From contig CAWGUF010000016.1 in assembly GCA_963825625.1 (NCBI GenBank), positions 248,001-312,000 of the forward strand: a stretch of 64,000 bases of DNA, in the 5' to 3' direction. Position numbers and translations under genes: made by a program. Below the pieces are notes generated by a model that was not told the origin of the DNA, searched no databases, and saw nothing but the letters and a program-made list of their open reading frames with translations. This DNA comes from CAMDPA01 sp963825625. GTDB taxonomy: Bacteria; Pseudomonadota; Alphaproteobacteria; Rhizobiales; Hyphomicrobiaceae. Below are positions 45,668 through 56,019 of the stretch, piece after piece; position 1 is the first letter of the stretch, and every line of letters begins with the position of its first letter.

Positions 45668-45961
45668 TAGAGGGAAACCAACGACATCACGAAAATGTTA
45701 CCGATTGTTTCGTTATTGTCCACAGGTATGGCTTGGCCGAGGTGCTGGGGACACAGAGTCGGGGCGGATGGTGTGCCTGCAAATGGGCGTTTGGCTTGTC
45801 GGCTCTCGGCTTAGGTTGATGCAACCCGAGCAAGGCGGAAATGAGCCAAGTCAGTGCCTGAAGGGGCCCGCCGGGGCGGAGCCGCCTAAATGGCCACGTC
45901 GCGTCAGGCTGCGCCGTGCGATCCGCTTCCAGCGCCAGCCGTGAGATCAGCTATTCAGTTG

Positions 45962-46702
45962 CTATCTATTGTCCTGGAACACTTTGTGTTCCCAGATGAA
46001 GATCTTGGAGTTGATCTCCTCGGATTTGGTCAGATTGGTGACTTCAACGCGGGTCTCCAGCCCCTGCGCATCCAGCACTACCCATTCCTTGAGATCAAAC
46101 TCGGGCTTTTTAGAAAAATACAGGCGGACGCGGCCGGGTGCGTCGGGATTCTTGTCCTGAAGTGCGAGAACGATCATGTCCTCGGCCTCCTGCACGTCCA
46201 GGATGCGGGCATCGCGCAGCAGGTTGACATCGCTCTTGAGAAGCAGGCGGAACGGGGTGTTGTCCAACTCTATCGTGTCACCGGCGTCCTGGTGAGGCTC
46301 GCGAATCCGCAGGAAGCGACCATCGGACGCCATGACCTTGCGGGTGGGCGGGCCATAGTCGAAGCGGAATTTTCCGGGTCGCTTGACATAGAATTTGCCG
46401 CGAGACCGGGTCTTGTCGGGGTCGGTCTGGACGAAGATGCCCTTGAGATTGGTCAGCTGGTTGAAGTAGTCGCTGATTTTCTTCACCGCCTCGACCTGGG
46501 GTGGCGACAGCACCAGCTCGGCGGTGCCGGCCTCGTTGACCTTGCCGGTCCAACTGGAGTCCGATTTGGTAGACCCCGTCGTCTCAGGAGTAGCCGTAGC
46601 AGGTTTGGCGCTCTTGTCCTGGGCCAGCGATGGCGTGGCGAAGGCGTACGCCGCAACTGCCAGAAGCAAGCCCGTGAAGCATAGGCTCGGATGGGCGCGC
46701 AT
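45962..46702 (-). CDS. lolA: outer-membrane lipoprotein carrier protein LolA
   Basis: Periplasmic chaperone that carries lipoproteins from the inner to the outer membrane. 246 residues with a signal peptide (FTGLLLAVAAYAFATPSLAQ), a 30-residue linker and the LolA fold with GIFVQTDPDKTRSRGKFYVK, RPGKFRFDYGPPTRKVMAS and DLKEWVVLDAQG. It follows ftsK on the same strand after 235 bases, a pairing common in Hyphomicrobiales. Confidence 0.92.
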   Translation of the reverse strand: MRAHPSLCFTGLLLAVAAYAFATPSLAQDKSAKPATATPETTGSTKSDSSWTGKVNEAGTAELVLSPPQVEAVKKISDYFNQLTNLKGIFVQTDPDKTRSRGKFYVKRPGKFRFDYGPPTRKVMASDGRFLRIREPHQDAGDTIELDNTPFRLLLKSDVNLLRDARILDVQEAEDMIVLALQDKNPDAPGRVRLYFSKKPEFDLKEWVVLDAQGLETRVEVTNLTKSEEINSKIFIWEHKVFQDNR

Positions 46703-46937
46703 GTGTCCCCCTGAAACTGTCCTGAGTAGTGGGATGGCTCATCATTGAGTCGAGAAGTTGGCGGGACAATACAGACGTTCGCCAGCGGAACAAGCGTGGT
46801 GATCGGCAATCCGCAGGGAAATGATATGGCGCGCCCGTGTGTCGGGCTCAGGACAAGGGTATGCGGTATGATGCCACCTGCCCTCGCCGGGTGCAGTCGG
46901 GCTGTGGCTCGAAAGCCGGCGGTTCGCGAGGGCAGAA

Positions 46938-49538
46938 TCAGGCGACGTTGCGGACGTCGTTCGGTGATGGCTTCATCATAATGCGTCGACGGCCAAAGGC
47001 GTTGGCAGGTCCGACCAGCCCTTCGTCCTGCATCCGGTCGATGTATGCGGATGCCGCGATTTCGCCGATGCCGAGGCGACGGTGCAGATGGCCGGGCGAA
47101 ACTTTGCGGTCGGTTGCGACGACGGCCACTGCAGCCGCGTACTGGTCCTCGTCATGCGGTGCAGCCGCGTTCGGCATTGTCTCATGGTGAGGCAATGACG
47201 GGGCTTTGCTCGCGTGTGACAGGGCCGGGGCGGCAGATGCAGCGTTGTCGCGGAGATGCTGGGCGACACCCTCGATCTCCTCGTCGCTGACGTAGGCGCC
47301 GTGGACGCGGAACATCTGACCGTTGCCACAGGACAGGAGCATATCGCCTTGGCCAAGCAGTTGCTCGGCGCCGGTTTCACCGAGAATCGTACGGCTGTCG
47401 ATCTTGGAGGCGACGCGGAAGCTGAGCCGCATGGGAAAATTCGATTTGATGGTGCCAGTGACGATATCGACGGTCGGTCGCTGGGTCGCCATGATCATGT
47501 GAATGCCGGCGGCTCGTGCCATCTGCGACAGGCGCTGTACGGCGGTCTCGACCCGTTCCCCGGCAGTCATCATCAAGTCGGCGAACTCGTCGACGACGAT
47601 CACGATGTAAGGCATCGGTTCGGCTTCCAGCGTCTCGTGCTCGAAGATCGGGCGGCCGGTATCCGGGTCATATCCGGTCTGCACCGTGCGCACGAGGCCG
47701 CGGCCTGTAGCGTCGTTGTAGCGGACACGCTTGTTGAAGGCCTCGATATTGCGCACGCCCAGCTTGGCCATGCGCTGATAGCGGCTTTCCATTTCACCGA
47801 CAGCCCATTCAAGGGCATCGGCGGCATCATTCGGATCGGTGACGACCGGTCCAGCCAGGTGCGGGATGCCGTTGTAGGGGGCAAGCTCCAGCATCTTTGG
47901 ATCGATCATCAACAGTCGGCACTCGGACGGGTCCATGCTGTACAGCAACGACAGGATCATCGCGTTGATGCCGACCGACTTGCCTGAGCCGGTGGTGCCG
48001 GCAATCAGCAGGTGCGGCATGCGGGCGAGATCGGCGACAACGACCTCGCCGCCGATGCCCCGACCCAGTGCCAGTGGCAGTGTTGCCTTGGTCTGACGGA
48101 ACATATCGGTGTCGATCACCTCGCGCAGAAGCACGGGGTGACGCATTTGATTGGGGACCTCTATGCCGATCGTGGACCGGCCCTGGATCACGGCTACGCG
48201 AACGGTGTGAACGCTCAGCGACCTTGCGATGTCGTCGGCAAGTGCGATGATGCGAGCGGTTTTGGTTCCCCTGACCGGCTCGAACTCGAATCGGGTCACG
48301 ACAGGGCCAGGGCAGGCATCGACGATGGTTCCGGCGACGCCGAAATCCGCAAGCGCTTCCTGCAGGGTTCGTCCGAGGGCTGCCAACGACGGGGCGTTGA
48401 CCGCGGCAATCCGTGTCGGTTGTGGGCGGCGGAGCAGGTCGAGGCTGGGGCGCCGCCATGTCTGCCTGCCCGAGGCGATGGCCAGTGTCGCCTTGATGAG
48501 CGGCAGCAGACGTTGGGTCGGCGCGGTCTCTCCGGGAGCTGGGCGCTCGCCAGTGACAGTGGGGGCAAAGCGCGCGGCAAAGGCGCGAGCGCCGGCTTGC
48601 TCTGCGGCTTCGGACGCCGGGGCCATCTCGTCGGCTGCAGCGTTGGATGGCGCGGAACCGGCGTTGATCGACTCTGATGGACTGGCCGCTGGTGTCTGCT
48701 TACGAGACCGACCCGCAGTCGTGCGGGCGGCGCGGCGGGTGGGCGCCGGCTCGATATCGTCATCGAAATCGTGGTCGGGGAGGTCGCTGTCAGCAGCGTA
48801 GGGATCGGCCGAGTCTGCGGTGACGTCGCGGTGCGCGCGGGCGCGTGACCAGAGCGTGGATGCGAGGCCGGCCATGCGCATGCCCAATCCGGGTCGGCTG
48901 GGCAGGGTTTCGTCGCTGTCGTCATCCAGGTTGGCGGGTTGCGCGGTGGCGGCAGGATTGGATCGAGCGCGCAAGAAGTGCGCGGTTTGGAAGCCGAGGC
49001 TGATCGCTGTCAGGGAAACGCCGGAGAACGCCAGGAGGACGCCAGCGATGAGGTGGCCGCGCTCGGGGTTCACGGCGTTGCCGACCATCGCGGCCAGATT
49101 GTAGATGATGTCGCCCAGCATGCCGCCGAAGCCATTATGCAGTGGCCAGGCAGCTATGGTTGGCAGGCCGGAGAGGGCGCCGGCAAGGGTCAGCACCCCA
49201 ACCGAAAACACCATGAGATTGCGACGTATCCCGTTGATCGGGCGCATCGTTATCAGCAACTCGAGGCCCCAGATCATAGGGCCGGCGAGAGCCACGACGG
49301 CCGCGATGCCGAGTGTCTGCAACAGGAAATCGGAGGCGGCGGAGCCAAACGGGCCCAGAATAAAGCGGACGGGCTCGCCAGGAGCGGCTGCCCGCCATGT
49401 CAGCAGGCCAAGCCAGCAGGTCACGGAGAACGCCACAAGAGTGAGACCCGCGGTGCGGATTGCCCACGTTTGTACCGTATTTTCCATCGCCTCCGGCAAC
49501 AGCCGGGGCTGGTCTGGCAACTTGAACTCGGCAGACAT
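46938..49538 (-). CDS. ftsK: DNA translocase FtsK
   Basis: Septal DNA pump for chromosome dimer resolution and segregation, 866 residues. Four hydrophobic helices in the first 180 residues, then a variable Pro/Ala/Ser-rich linker (about 200-330), the RecA-like motor (Walker A AGTTGSGKSVGIN, Walker B IVIVVDEFADLMM) and the C-terminal winged-helix gamma domain that reads KOPS (KVSPGHLHRRLGIGEIAASAYID). The full domain order is present and intact. Confidence 0.96.
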   Translation of the reverse strand: MSAEFKLPDQPRLLPEAMENTVQTWAIRTAGLTLVAFSVTCWLGLLTWRAAAPGEPVRFILGPFGSAASDFLLQTLGIAAVVALAGPMIWGLELLITMRPINGIRRNLMVFSVGVLTLAGALSGLPTIAAWPLHNGFGGMLGDIIYNLAAMVGNAVNPERGHLIAGVLLAFSGVSLTAISLGFQTAHFLRARSNPAATAQPANLDDDSDETLPSRPGLGMRMAGLASTLWSRARAHRDVTADSADPYAADSDLPDHDFDDDIEPAPTRRAARTTAGRSRKQTPAASPSESINAGSAPSNAAADEMAPASEAAEQAGARAFAARFAPTVTGERPAPGETAPTQRLLPLIKATLAIASGRQTWRRPSLDLLRRPQPTRIAAVNAPSLAALGRTLQEALADFGVAGTIVDACPGPVVTRFEFEPVRGTKTARIIALADDIARSLSVHTVRVAVIQGRSTIGIEVPNQMRHPVLLREVIDTDMFRQTKATLPLALGRGIGGEVVVADLARMPHLLIAGTTGSGKSVGINAMILSLLYSMDPSECRLLMIDPKMLELAPYNGIPHLAGPVVTDPNDAADALEWAVGEMESRYQRMAKLGVRNIEAFNKRVRYNDATGRGLVRTVQTGYDPDTGRPIFEHETLEAEPMPYIVIVVDEFADLMMTAGERVETAVQRLSQMARAAGIHMIMATQRPTVDIVTGTIKSNFPMRLSFRVASKIDSRTILGETGAEQLLGQGDMLLSCGNGQMFRVHGAYVSDEEIEGVAQHLRDNAASAAPALSHASKAPSLPHHETMPNAAAPHDEDQYAAAVAVVATDRKVSPGHLHRRLGIGEIAASAYIDRMQDEGLVGPANAFGRRRIMMKPSPNDVRNVA

Positions 49539-49553
49539 GGCCAGTTACGAACC

Positions 49554-50789
49554 CTACGCAGACACAGAAACTATGCGTTCGAGTGCCTGTCTGATCACAG
49601 CCGGTTCATGGACCAGGGCAACCCTGACATAGGGATCGCCCGGGCTTCGTCCATCGGCACCCGGCTGTGCCAGGAAGGCACCGGGTAGGACTTTGACACC
49701 GTAGCGTTTCCAAAGGGTTACAGTTGCGTCGATGCTGCCACCAATCTGGGACACATCGAGCCAGAGGAAGAAGCCGCCGTCTGGCCGGCTATAGCCGAGG
49801 CGATTGCCGAGGACCTCGTCGCAGATATCGAATTTCAGACGATAGGCTTGGCGGATGAGGTCGACATGGGCCTCGTCGGACCACGCGGCGACGGAGGCAT
49901 GCTGAATTGGTCCAGGCATCTGCTGGCCGATCAGGTTGCGGATTTCGGCCAGCTGCTCGATGAAGTCGCCATCGCCGGCGCAGAAGCCGGAGCGCATTCC
50001 GGGCAGGTTGGAGCGCTTGGACAACGAATTCAGAACGATGAGGTTGCGGAAGCCATCCGGGGTGCGGGCCGCGACCTCCAGTGCGCCTACGGGGGCGTCG
50101 CGGGTATAAATCTCGGAGTAGCATTCGTCGGCGAGCAGGATGAAGTCGTACCGCCTTGCCAGTTCGAGCGCATGCGCGAGATAGTCCGCGGTGGCGACGG
50201 CGCCCTGGGGGTTGGCCGGATTACACAGGTAGAAGGCGGCCGTGCGCGACAGCAATTCCTCGTTGCGGGCGAGCGCTGTCAGATCCGGCAGGTGGCCGGT
50301 CGCAGGCGTCGCATCGAGATAGACGGCGTCAGCATTGACGGCGTTGGCGGCGCCCACATACGCGCCATAGTACGGGTTCGGCATCAGGATCGCCGGGCGC
50401 GCAGATCCGGCGTAGCGGCCGACTGCCGGCAGGGCGGCATAGAACAAGCCCTCCCGCGAGCCATTCGTGGGGTGAACCTCGCGCATCGGGTCAATCTTGC
50501 GCGGTAGCGCGAAACGGCGCTCGAGCCAGCCGGCAATGGCCGCCCTCAACTCATCGCTGCCGCGGATCGCGGGGTATTTGGCGAAGGATGCTTCCGCCTC
50601 CCGGATGCGGTCGGTGATGAAAGGGGGCATCTGCTCGCGCGGCTCGCCGATCGTCAAGTCGATCGGATCCATTCCGGGCGTGCTATCCGCCAGCAGCCGT
50701 CTCAGCCGCGTGAACGGGGAGAGGATCGCGCCCCGCGTCATATCGGCAAGGCCCTGATTCCATTGCGAAGCGGGAGACGTGGACGGCAT
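49554..50789 (-). CDS. aminotransferase class I/II, DapC-like
   Basis: PLP-dependent enzyme of 411 residues from the ATG at 50789. The frame stays open upstream to 51086, but that extension has no family similarity. The PLP lysine is in SLSKRSNLPGMRSGF and the substrate/cofactor segments DLTIGEPREQMPP, NPANPQGAV and ADECYSEIYTRD are present. This layout fits the N-succinyldiaminopimelate aminotransferase (DapC) group of lysine and peptidoglycan precursor synthesis, but I cannot rule out another branch. Two coding genes lie close: ftsK ends beside it. Confidence 0.85.
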   Translation of the reverse strand: MPSTSPASQWNQGLADMTRGAILSPFTRLRRLLADSTPGMDPIDLTIGEPREQMPPFITDRIREAEASFAKYPAIRGSDELRAAIAGWLERRFALPRKIDPMREVHPTNGSREGLFYAALPAVGRYAGSARPAILMPNPYYGAYVGAANAVNADAVYLDATPATGHLPDLTALARNEELLSRTAAFYLCNPANPQGAVATADYLAHALELARRYDFILLADECYSEIYTRDAPVGALEVAARTPDGFRNLIVLNSLSKRSNLPGMRSGFCAGDGDFIEQLAEIRNLIGQQMPGPIQHASVAAWSDEAHVDLIRQAYRLKFDICDEVLGNRLGYSRPDGGFFLWLDVSQIGGSIDATVTLWKRYGVKVLPGAFLAQPGADGRSPGDPYVRVALVHEPAVIRQALERIVSVSA

Positions 50790-50985
50790 GGCAGGGCTCT
50801 GCGCGGCTGGCTGACGGTAGTTCCTTACATCCCGGCGGTGGAGATGAGAAGGGGCGACAAAAGCAACGCCAGTGTGTTTCCCAGGTCTCTGGACGCAGCT
50901 ACCGGGGTGGTGTGATAGTCGGCGGGTGTGGGAATGCATGCGGGGCGCAGGTTCGTATTCAAGCATTTCGAGGGAGTGCAAGAGG

Positions 50986-53301
50986 ATGGCCAACCTCCTT
51001 TCTGGAATTTTCAAGCGGCGTGACCGAAGCGAAGACGTGCGTGGCGCGGAAGGTACGCTGCCGCCGGGGGCTGAGGTCGATCCCATTGCGGAGGCGCTCG
51101 CGGATCGAGAAGCCGAGGACGAGGTTCAGCGGGCGAGGATTTTGACGCGAAGCGGTGGCGCGGATGCCGAGCCGGCTGTGTCGGCTGAACTCGCACAGCG
51201 CGTTTCAGAGAAGGCGTTTCAGCTCATCGTCAGGCACGAGACGGGCGGTCGCGACTACTATGAGAAGGTATACAAGGCGCGGCCGGTGTGGCCGGGAGCG
51301 AGCTCCGGGGTAACGATCGGGTTCGGTTACGACCTCGGTTATCAGGACTCGGCGGAGGCTTTCGCGGCAGATTGGGCGGGGGTGCTGCCGCGTGAGCATG
51401 TTGAGTTGCTGAAGCCCGCGGTCGGGCTGCGCTCGACTGGGTCTGATCGCGAAGAAAAGATCGCTGAGATCAAGGCGCTTTTGAAGACGTTGGTTGCGGC
51501 CGGCGTGCGTATTCCGTGGGAGCCAAGCGAGCAGGTGTTCAAGGCGGTCACGGTGCCACGCTTCGCGGCTCTGACGGCTGGGAAATTGCCAGGCCACGAT
51601 ATTCTTTCTTCCGACTGTTTCGGTGCACTCGTGTCGCTGACCTTCAATCGAGGTCCCAGCTATGATCGCGAGCATGTGCCGGAGAAGGATCGACTCGACC
51701 GCTTTCGCGAGATGCGTGGCATCAAGGCTGCGCTTGCCGAAGGCGACGTGGAACGCATTCCAGGGCTCATTCGCTCGATGAAGCGGTTGTGGCGAGGCAT
51801 GAGCGTGGAGCGGGAGCTGACCCGGAGGCGGGAGAACGAGGCACGGTTGTTCGAGGACGGTCTGCTGCCTGTGGTCGTCGCCCAGCTCGAGGCGACGGGA
51901 GAGGCGAACAGGGCCGCGCGTCGCGAGCGGGCTGCAACGCGCGGGGGCGGGCGCAGTATCCGGGGCATTGTCGTGCACGATGTGGACGACGAGGTCGAGG
52001 AGGAGCTGGAGCTGGAAGACTGGCGGCGTGGCACCGATTTCGCACGCGAGGCAACGCGGGCAGCGAGCAAGGTGGAATGGGGGCCGGATGACGAGACGCC
52101 GGACTATGCGCATCTGAAATCCGGCCTCGGCGACGATATCAGGTTCTCGTTGCGCGCAGCCGATCTGGAGTTCCTTGCCGAGCTGAATTCGTTCCCGGTG
52201 GATGAGGCTGGCGACAAGCCGGTGCTATTCGGTCTTCGGGGCTGCGCTATCATCGAAGCGAGCGATGACGAGATGGACGACGAGGTTGCGTTGCGCGACC
52301 AGCGGCCCGACCACCGGACGGCGCGGTGTGTGATCGGGGTGTGGGACAGAGCCAGCGGGCGAATCGCCGTGTTTCCTGCGTCCACCGTGCCGAATGCGCA
52401 CTACGTGACGAACTGGTTCAGGCGGAAAACCAGCGGCAACATGCTGCCGACAGGATTCTATCGCTACATCGTGGGGCCGCACAATTACCGGCCTGGGTGC
52501 TGGCTGCTGCGTGAGACGATGGCCAAGAAGCACACGGTGCTGGTGCGACGGTCCAGCGACGATCTGATCTACGATGCCTGGGACGACGTGAGTAAATCGC
52601 AGCCGGGCGACAATCTGCATCCGAGCTTCTCGTCCGGGCCTGGCGGGTTCAATTCCGCCGGCTGCCAGGTGGTGGTGGGGCAGGCGGACAAGCATACCGG
52701 CAATCACAGGGGGCCGTGGGCGAAGTTTCGCCGGCTGGCGGGCTTGAAGACTGTGAGCGGCAAGCCGGGGGATCGCTATGTCTACATGCTGCTGACTGGA
52801 CATGAGGCGATGCTGGCGGCGCGGGCTCGCGAAGAGGGAGCGACGGAGATACCGGAAGTGCGCCAGAGCCTGATGCGGCTACGCTTCGGCTCCAGGGGAC
52901 CTCGTGTGTCGCGGCTGCAAAGGGCGTGCGGCATGGCCGAGACCGGAGACTTCGACGTGCCGACGGGTGAAAAGCTTCACGAGCTGCAGCAGTCGAAATA
53001 CGAGGACGCCAGTGACGGTATCTTTTCGCCGCTGCTTGATGCGGAATTGAAAGCTGGCGTGTTTTCGGATTTGCCGCCGGATACCGTGCCGCCCGTAGCC
53101 GAAGGAGGGCATCCGGTCCAGCCGGCACCGGCACAGCAGCCAGCGCCAACTGTAGCTGCGGGTCCGGGAACGCAACCGGCTGCCGGGGTGCAGCCTGTCC
53201 CGCCCGTCCCGGCGGCCGTGGCGGCGCCGGCGATACCGGTGGCCAGCGCTGATGAAGGGGACGACGAGGCTCGGCCCGGTGGTGGGACGGCTGCAGGGTA
53301 G
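50986..53301 (+). CDS. multidomain peptidoglycan-active protein (lysozyme-like, LdtA-like, PG-binding-like)
   Basis: 771 residues from the ATG at 50986, with no signal peptide. Residues 75-330 resemble the T4/GH24 lysozyme fold: a Glu in RHETGG (E85) and GVTIGFGYDLGY (108-119) fit the catalytic Glu and the TIG(I)GH loop. Around residue 555-565 FNSAGCQVVVG (Cys560) recalls a nucleophile-Cys motif of L,D-transpeptidase-like folds. Near 630-650 LRFGSRGPRVSRLQRACG looks like a peptidoglycan-binding 1 repeat. The tail from about 700 is Pro/Ala rich. I assign no certain enzyme activity. Combination unusual; similar domain orders are not familiar to me. Separated by 196 bases from the divergent aminotransferase. 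Confidence 0.7.
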   Translation: MANLLSGIFKRRDRSEDVRGAEGTLPPGAEVDPIAEALADREAEDEVQRARILTRSGGADAEPAVSAELAQRVSEKAFQLIVRHETGGRDYYEKVYKARPVWPGASSGVTIGFGYDLGYQDSAEAFAADWAGVLPREHVELLKPAVGLRSTGSDREEKIAEIKALLKTLVAAGVRIPWEPSEQVFKAVTVPRFAALTAGKLPGHDILSSDCFGALVSLTFNRGPSYDREHVPEKDRLDRFREMRGIKAALAEGDVERIPGLIRSMKRLWRGMSVERELTRRRENEARLFEDGLLPVVVAQLEATGEANRAARRERAATRGGGRSIRGIVVHDVDDEVEEELELEDWRRGTDFAREATRAASKVEWGPDDETPDYAHLKSGLGDDIRFSLRAADLEFLAELNSFPVDEAGDKPVLFGLRGCAIIEASDDEMDDEVALRDQRPDHRTARCVIGVWDRASGRIAVFPASTVPNAHYVTNWFRRKTSGNMLPTGFYRYIVGPHNYRPGCWLLRETMAKKHTVLVRRSSDDLIYDAWDDVSKSQPGDNLHPSFSSGPGGFNSAGCQVVVGQADKHTGNHRGPWAKFRRLAGLKTVSGKPGDRYVYMLLTGHEAMLAARAREEGATEIPEVRQSLMRLRFGSRGPRVSRLQRACGMAETGDFDVPTGEKLHELQQSKYEDASDGIFSPLLDAELKAGVFSDLPPDTVPPVAEGGHPVQPAPAQQPAPTVAAGPGTQPAAGVQPVPPVPAAVAAPAIPVASADEGDDEARPGGGTAAG

Positions 53302-53334
53302 AGCCGTATTTTCACAGTACGGAGCGCTGGCCGG

Positions 53335-54919
53335 TCAGCTCGCGATCATGCGCACCAAGGTTTCCAATCGATCGGCCTCCGATGCGGGCTTGTCCCAACG
53401 GATGCGGTGGATGCGGGGAAACCGCATGGCGATGCCGGACTTGTGACGGCTGGAGCGCTGCACGGCGTCGAATGCAACCTCCAGGACAAGGGCGGGGGTC
53501 AGGCGGCGAACCGGGCCAAACCGCTCCTGCGGTGTTGTTGCGCACCCACTTGTCGAGCTCGACCAGCTCCTCGTCGGTGAAGCCGAAATAGGCTTTGCCA
53601 ACGGGGACGAGTTCGTCCTGGCCCGTGGCGCCGCGCGTCCAGGCACCGAATGTGAAGTCGGAGTGATAGGATGATCGCTTGCCCGAGCCGCGCTGGGCAT
53701 ACATCAGCACACAGTCTGCCGTCAGCGGCTCGCGCTTCCACTTGAACCAATGACCTCTAGGACGGCCGGCAATGTAGGGGCTGTCCCGCCGCTTCAGCAT
53801 CAGTCCCTCGATGCCAATGTCCCGCGTCGTAGACCAGAGGCGTTGCAATGCCTCTTTAGTCTCGACATCGAGACGCTGGGAAAGATCGGAGCGTGGCGGC
53901 GCGTTGTGCTCATGCCATTGCTCCAGACGCCGGCGCCGTTCGCTGAGCGGCAACTCGCGCAGGTCGTTTTCGTCGATCAGCAGTGCATCATACAGCCGGA
54001 CATGAGCCGGATAGCGTTCCAGAATCGCGCGTGTCACTGACTTGCGGTTCAAACGCTGTTGGAGGTCCGAGAACGGTGCGACGATGCCGTCGCGAACGAT
54101 CAGTAATTCGCCATCGAAGACGCCTGTCGGCTGCCAGGTGCCGATGATGTCGGGAAAGGTGTGTCCGATGCTTTCGCCTGAGCGCGAGTAAAGACGTGTC
54201 TCGTCTGCGGTGCGCACGATCTGGACGCGGATGCCGTCCCACTTCCATTCGATTGTGAAATCTCGTGGGTCGATGGCCTCGAGATCGCCCGGCTCGACGG
54301 GATGGGAAAGCATCAACGGGCGAAATACCGGAACTCCGGCAATATCCGGACGCGGGCCGCCGGCGATCCAGTCGAGCAGTGGTCCGTAGGGCGGTGGTAC
54401 AGCGTGCCAGACCTCCTCGATGCTGGCAATGGGGTGTCCGGAGAGGTTTGCCAGAGCCGTCTTCGCCAGGCGAGCTGAGACGCCGACGCGGGGTGCTCCA
54501 GTCAAGAGCTTGAGCAAGGCCCATCGGCCAGTGGAGTCGAGCGCGTCGAGCCAGGTTTCCAGCAATGCCGGTATGGCGTCGCGGCTGGATATCGAGATTT
54601 GTTCAACGACGTCCGACAACCGGGGTGGTGGCTGGTTGGTGCCGGCGCGTGGCGGCCAAATCAATGCCACTGTCTCTGCCGTGTCGCCGACGTAGTCGCG
54701 CGACATCGCGAACAGCTCGGCATCGACGCGGGCTGCGACCAGGTCGGCGAGGATGCGGCGTGCCGGAAACGAGAACGGCAGACCATCGGTCAGCGCGGCC
54801 AGCGCCCAACCACGGTCTGGATCCGGTGTTGCGGCGAAGTAGTCCGACAGCAGTTTGAGCTTTGCATTGCGGGAGGGGGTGTAAGAGAGGCGGTCGAGCA
54901 ATTCGGCGAACGCGATCAT
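53335..54919 (-). CDS. ATP-dependent DNA ligase, PP_1105 type (repair-linked), one extra base
   Basis: 527 residues with the frame repaired. Nucleotidyltransferase motif I EWKWDGIRVQI (Lys as AMP acceptor), EGLMLKRRDSPYIAGR (motif IV/V area), FKWKREPLTADC and the OB-fold end SSRHKSGIAMRFPRIHRIRWD. After NNT the frame is lost near 53530 (ACC-G-CAG where the G is extra); removing it joins ERFGPVRRLTPALVLEVAFD to the rest and ends at 53335. This is the ligase of the mini-repair cassette that carries an MBL exonuclease and, in many bacteria, a DEXH helicase and PdeM phosphodiesterase. Here only the exonuclease is present. Confidence 0.87.
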
Positions 54920-55935
54920 TCAGCCTCCTCCTCCCGTCCGACCAGCCGCAGCGCTGTTGCCTCTAATCCCATCAGCGTGCACTGACGAACCAGCGCGTCC
55001 TCGCGGCCGTGCGTCACCCAAATCTGCTCGGCTCCGGTATCTCGAATGGTCTCGATCAGCTCCGGCCAATCGGCATGATCGGAGATGACCAAAGGCAACT
55101 CGACGCCGCGCTGGCGTGCACGTGCGCGCACGCGCATCCAGCCGGAAGCGAAAGCCGTGACCGGTTCATTGAAGCGGCGCGACCAGCGGTCGCCGAGGGC
55201 GGACGGGGGGACCATTACGATCTCGCCGGGGAGGTCCTGCTTGATGTTTGCCGGCTCGTTGACTGGCAGCAGATGACCGAGATCTACGCCGAGCATCTGG
55301 TAGAGATCGCACATCGCGGTCATTGCGCCGTGCAGGTAGATCGTCCGGTCGTAGCCGGCCGCGCGCAGGAGAGCGATCAATCGCTGGCATTTGCCGAGAC
55401 CATAGGCGCCAACGAGGTGGGTACGGTCCGGGAAGGTCTGCAGCGAGGTCAGCAGGCGGGTTATCTCGCGCGCGTCAGGCTCGTGACGGAAAACGGGGAG
55501 CGCGAATGTCGCCTCGGTGACGAACAGGTGGCAGGGGATCGGCTCGAATTCGACGGCGGTTGGATCGGTGCGGCGCTTGTAGTCGCCAGACACCACCGCG
55601 CGCGCGCCGCGATACTCCATCAGCACTTGCGCGCTGCCGAGCACGTGACCGGCGGGATGCAGGGATAGCGAGACGTCGCCAATGCGAATGCGCTCGCCGA
55701 GGCGGAGGGTGGTATGGGCGGCAGGTGCGGCGTGGCCCATGCGCACGCGCATGATAGCGATGGTCTCAGGCGTGGCATAGACGTGCGCATGGCCCGGTCG
55801 GGCGTGGTCGGAATGGCCATGGGTGATGACGGCGCGGGGAACCGGTGCGGCTGGGTCGATGTGAAAGTCGCCGGGCTCGCAGTACAGGCCTTGTGGCGTG
55901 GGGTAGAGCCATGCTCGGAAGTCCAAGCTTCGCAT
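54916..55935 (-). CDS. ligase-associated DNA exonuclease (metallo-beta-lactamase fold)
   Basis: 339 residues. Metal-binding HGHSDHAR (HxHxDH) at about residues 39-46, then VVSGDYKRR and a C-terminal CPSF-like ISDHADWPEL. It is the exonuclease of the ligase-associated DNA damage response set and works on broken DNA ends. Its stop overlaps the ligase start by four bases (54916-54919, ATGA), so the two are translationally coupled and likely act together. Confidence 0.9.
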   Translation of the reverse strand: MRSLDFRAWLYPTPQGLYCEPGDFHIDPAAPVPRAVITHGHSDHARPGHAHVYATPETIAIMRVRMGHAAPAAHTTLRLGERIRIGDVSLSLHPAGHVLGSAQVLMEYRGARAVVSGDYKRRTDPTAVEFEPIPCHLFVTEATFALPVFRHEPDAREITRLLTSLQTFPDRTHLVGAYGLGKCQRLIALLRAAGYDRTIYLHGAMTAMCDLYQMLGVDLGHLLPVNEPANIKQDLPGEIVMVPPSALGDRWSRRFNEPVTAFASGWMRVRARARQRGVELPLVISDHADWPELIETIRDTGAEQIWVTHGREDALVRQCTLMGLEATALRLVGREEEAE

Positions 55936-56019
55936 TAGAACCTACGTCTGCTATCTGTGGTTGTTGTATGATAACAATACACGGATCAGTAGAAAATACT
56001 TTCAGGCGCGCGCTGAATG

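Larger units (their letters stand above)
45336..45961. other. intergenic region between dctP and lolA, contains a candidate small RNA
   Basis: 626 bases without a credible protein gene (the frame 45549-45944 has no recognisable content). The middle carries three nested hairpins, a terminator and a good minus-strand promoter, described as the candidate small RNA at 45498-45631. Confidence 0.55.

Noticed and set aside
45549..45944. Plus-strand frame of 131 residues between dctP and lolA
   Set aside because: No ribosome site, no family similarity, and it runs across the hairpins of the candidate small RNA.
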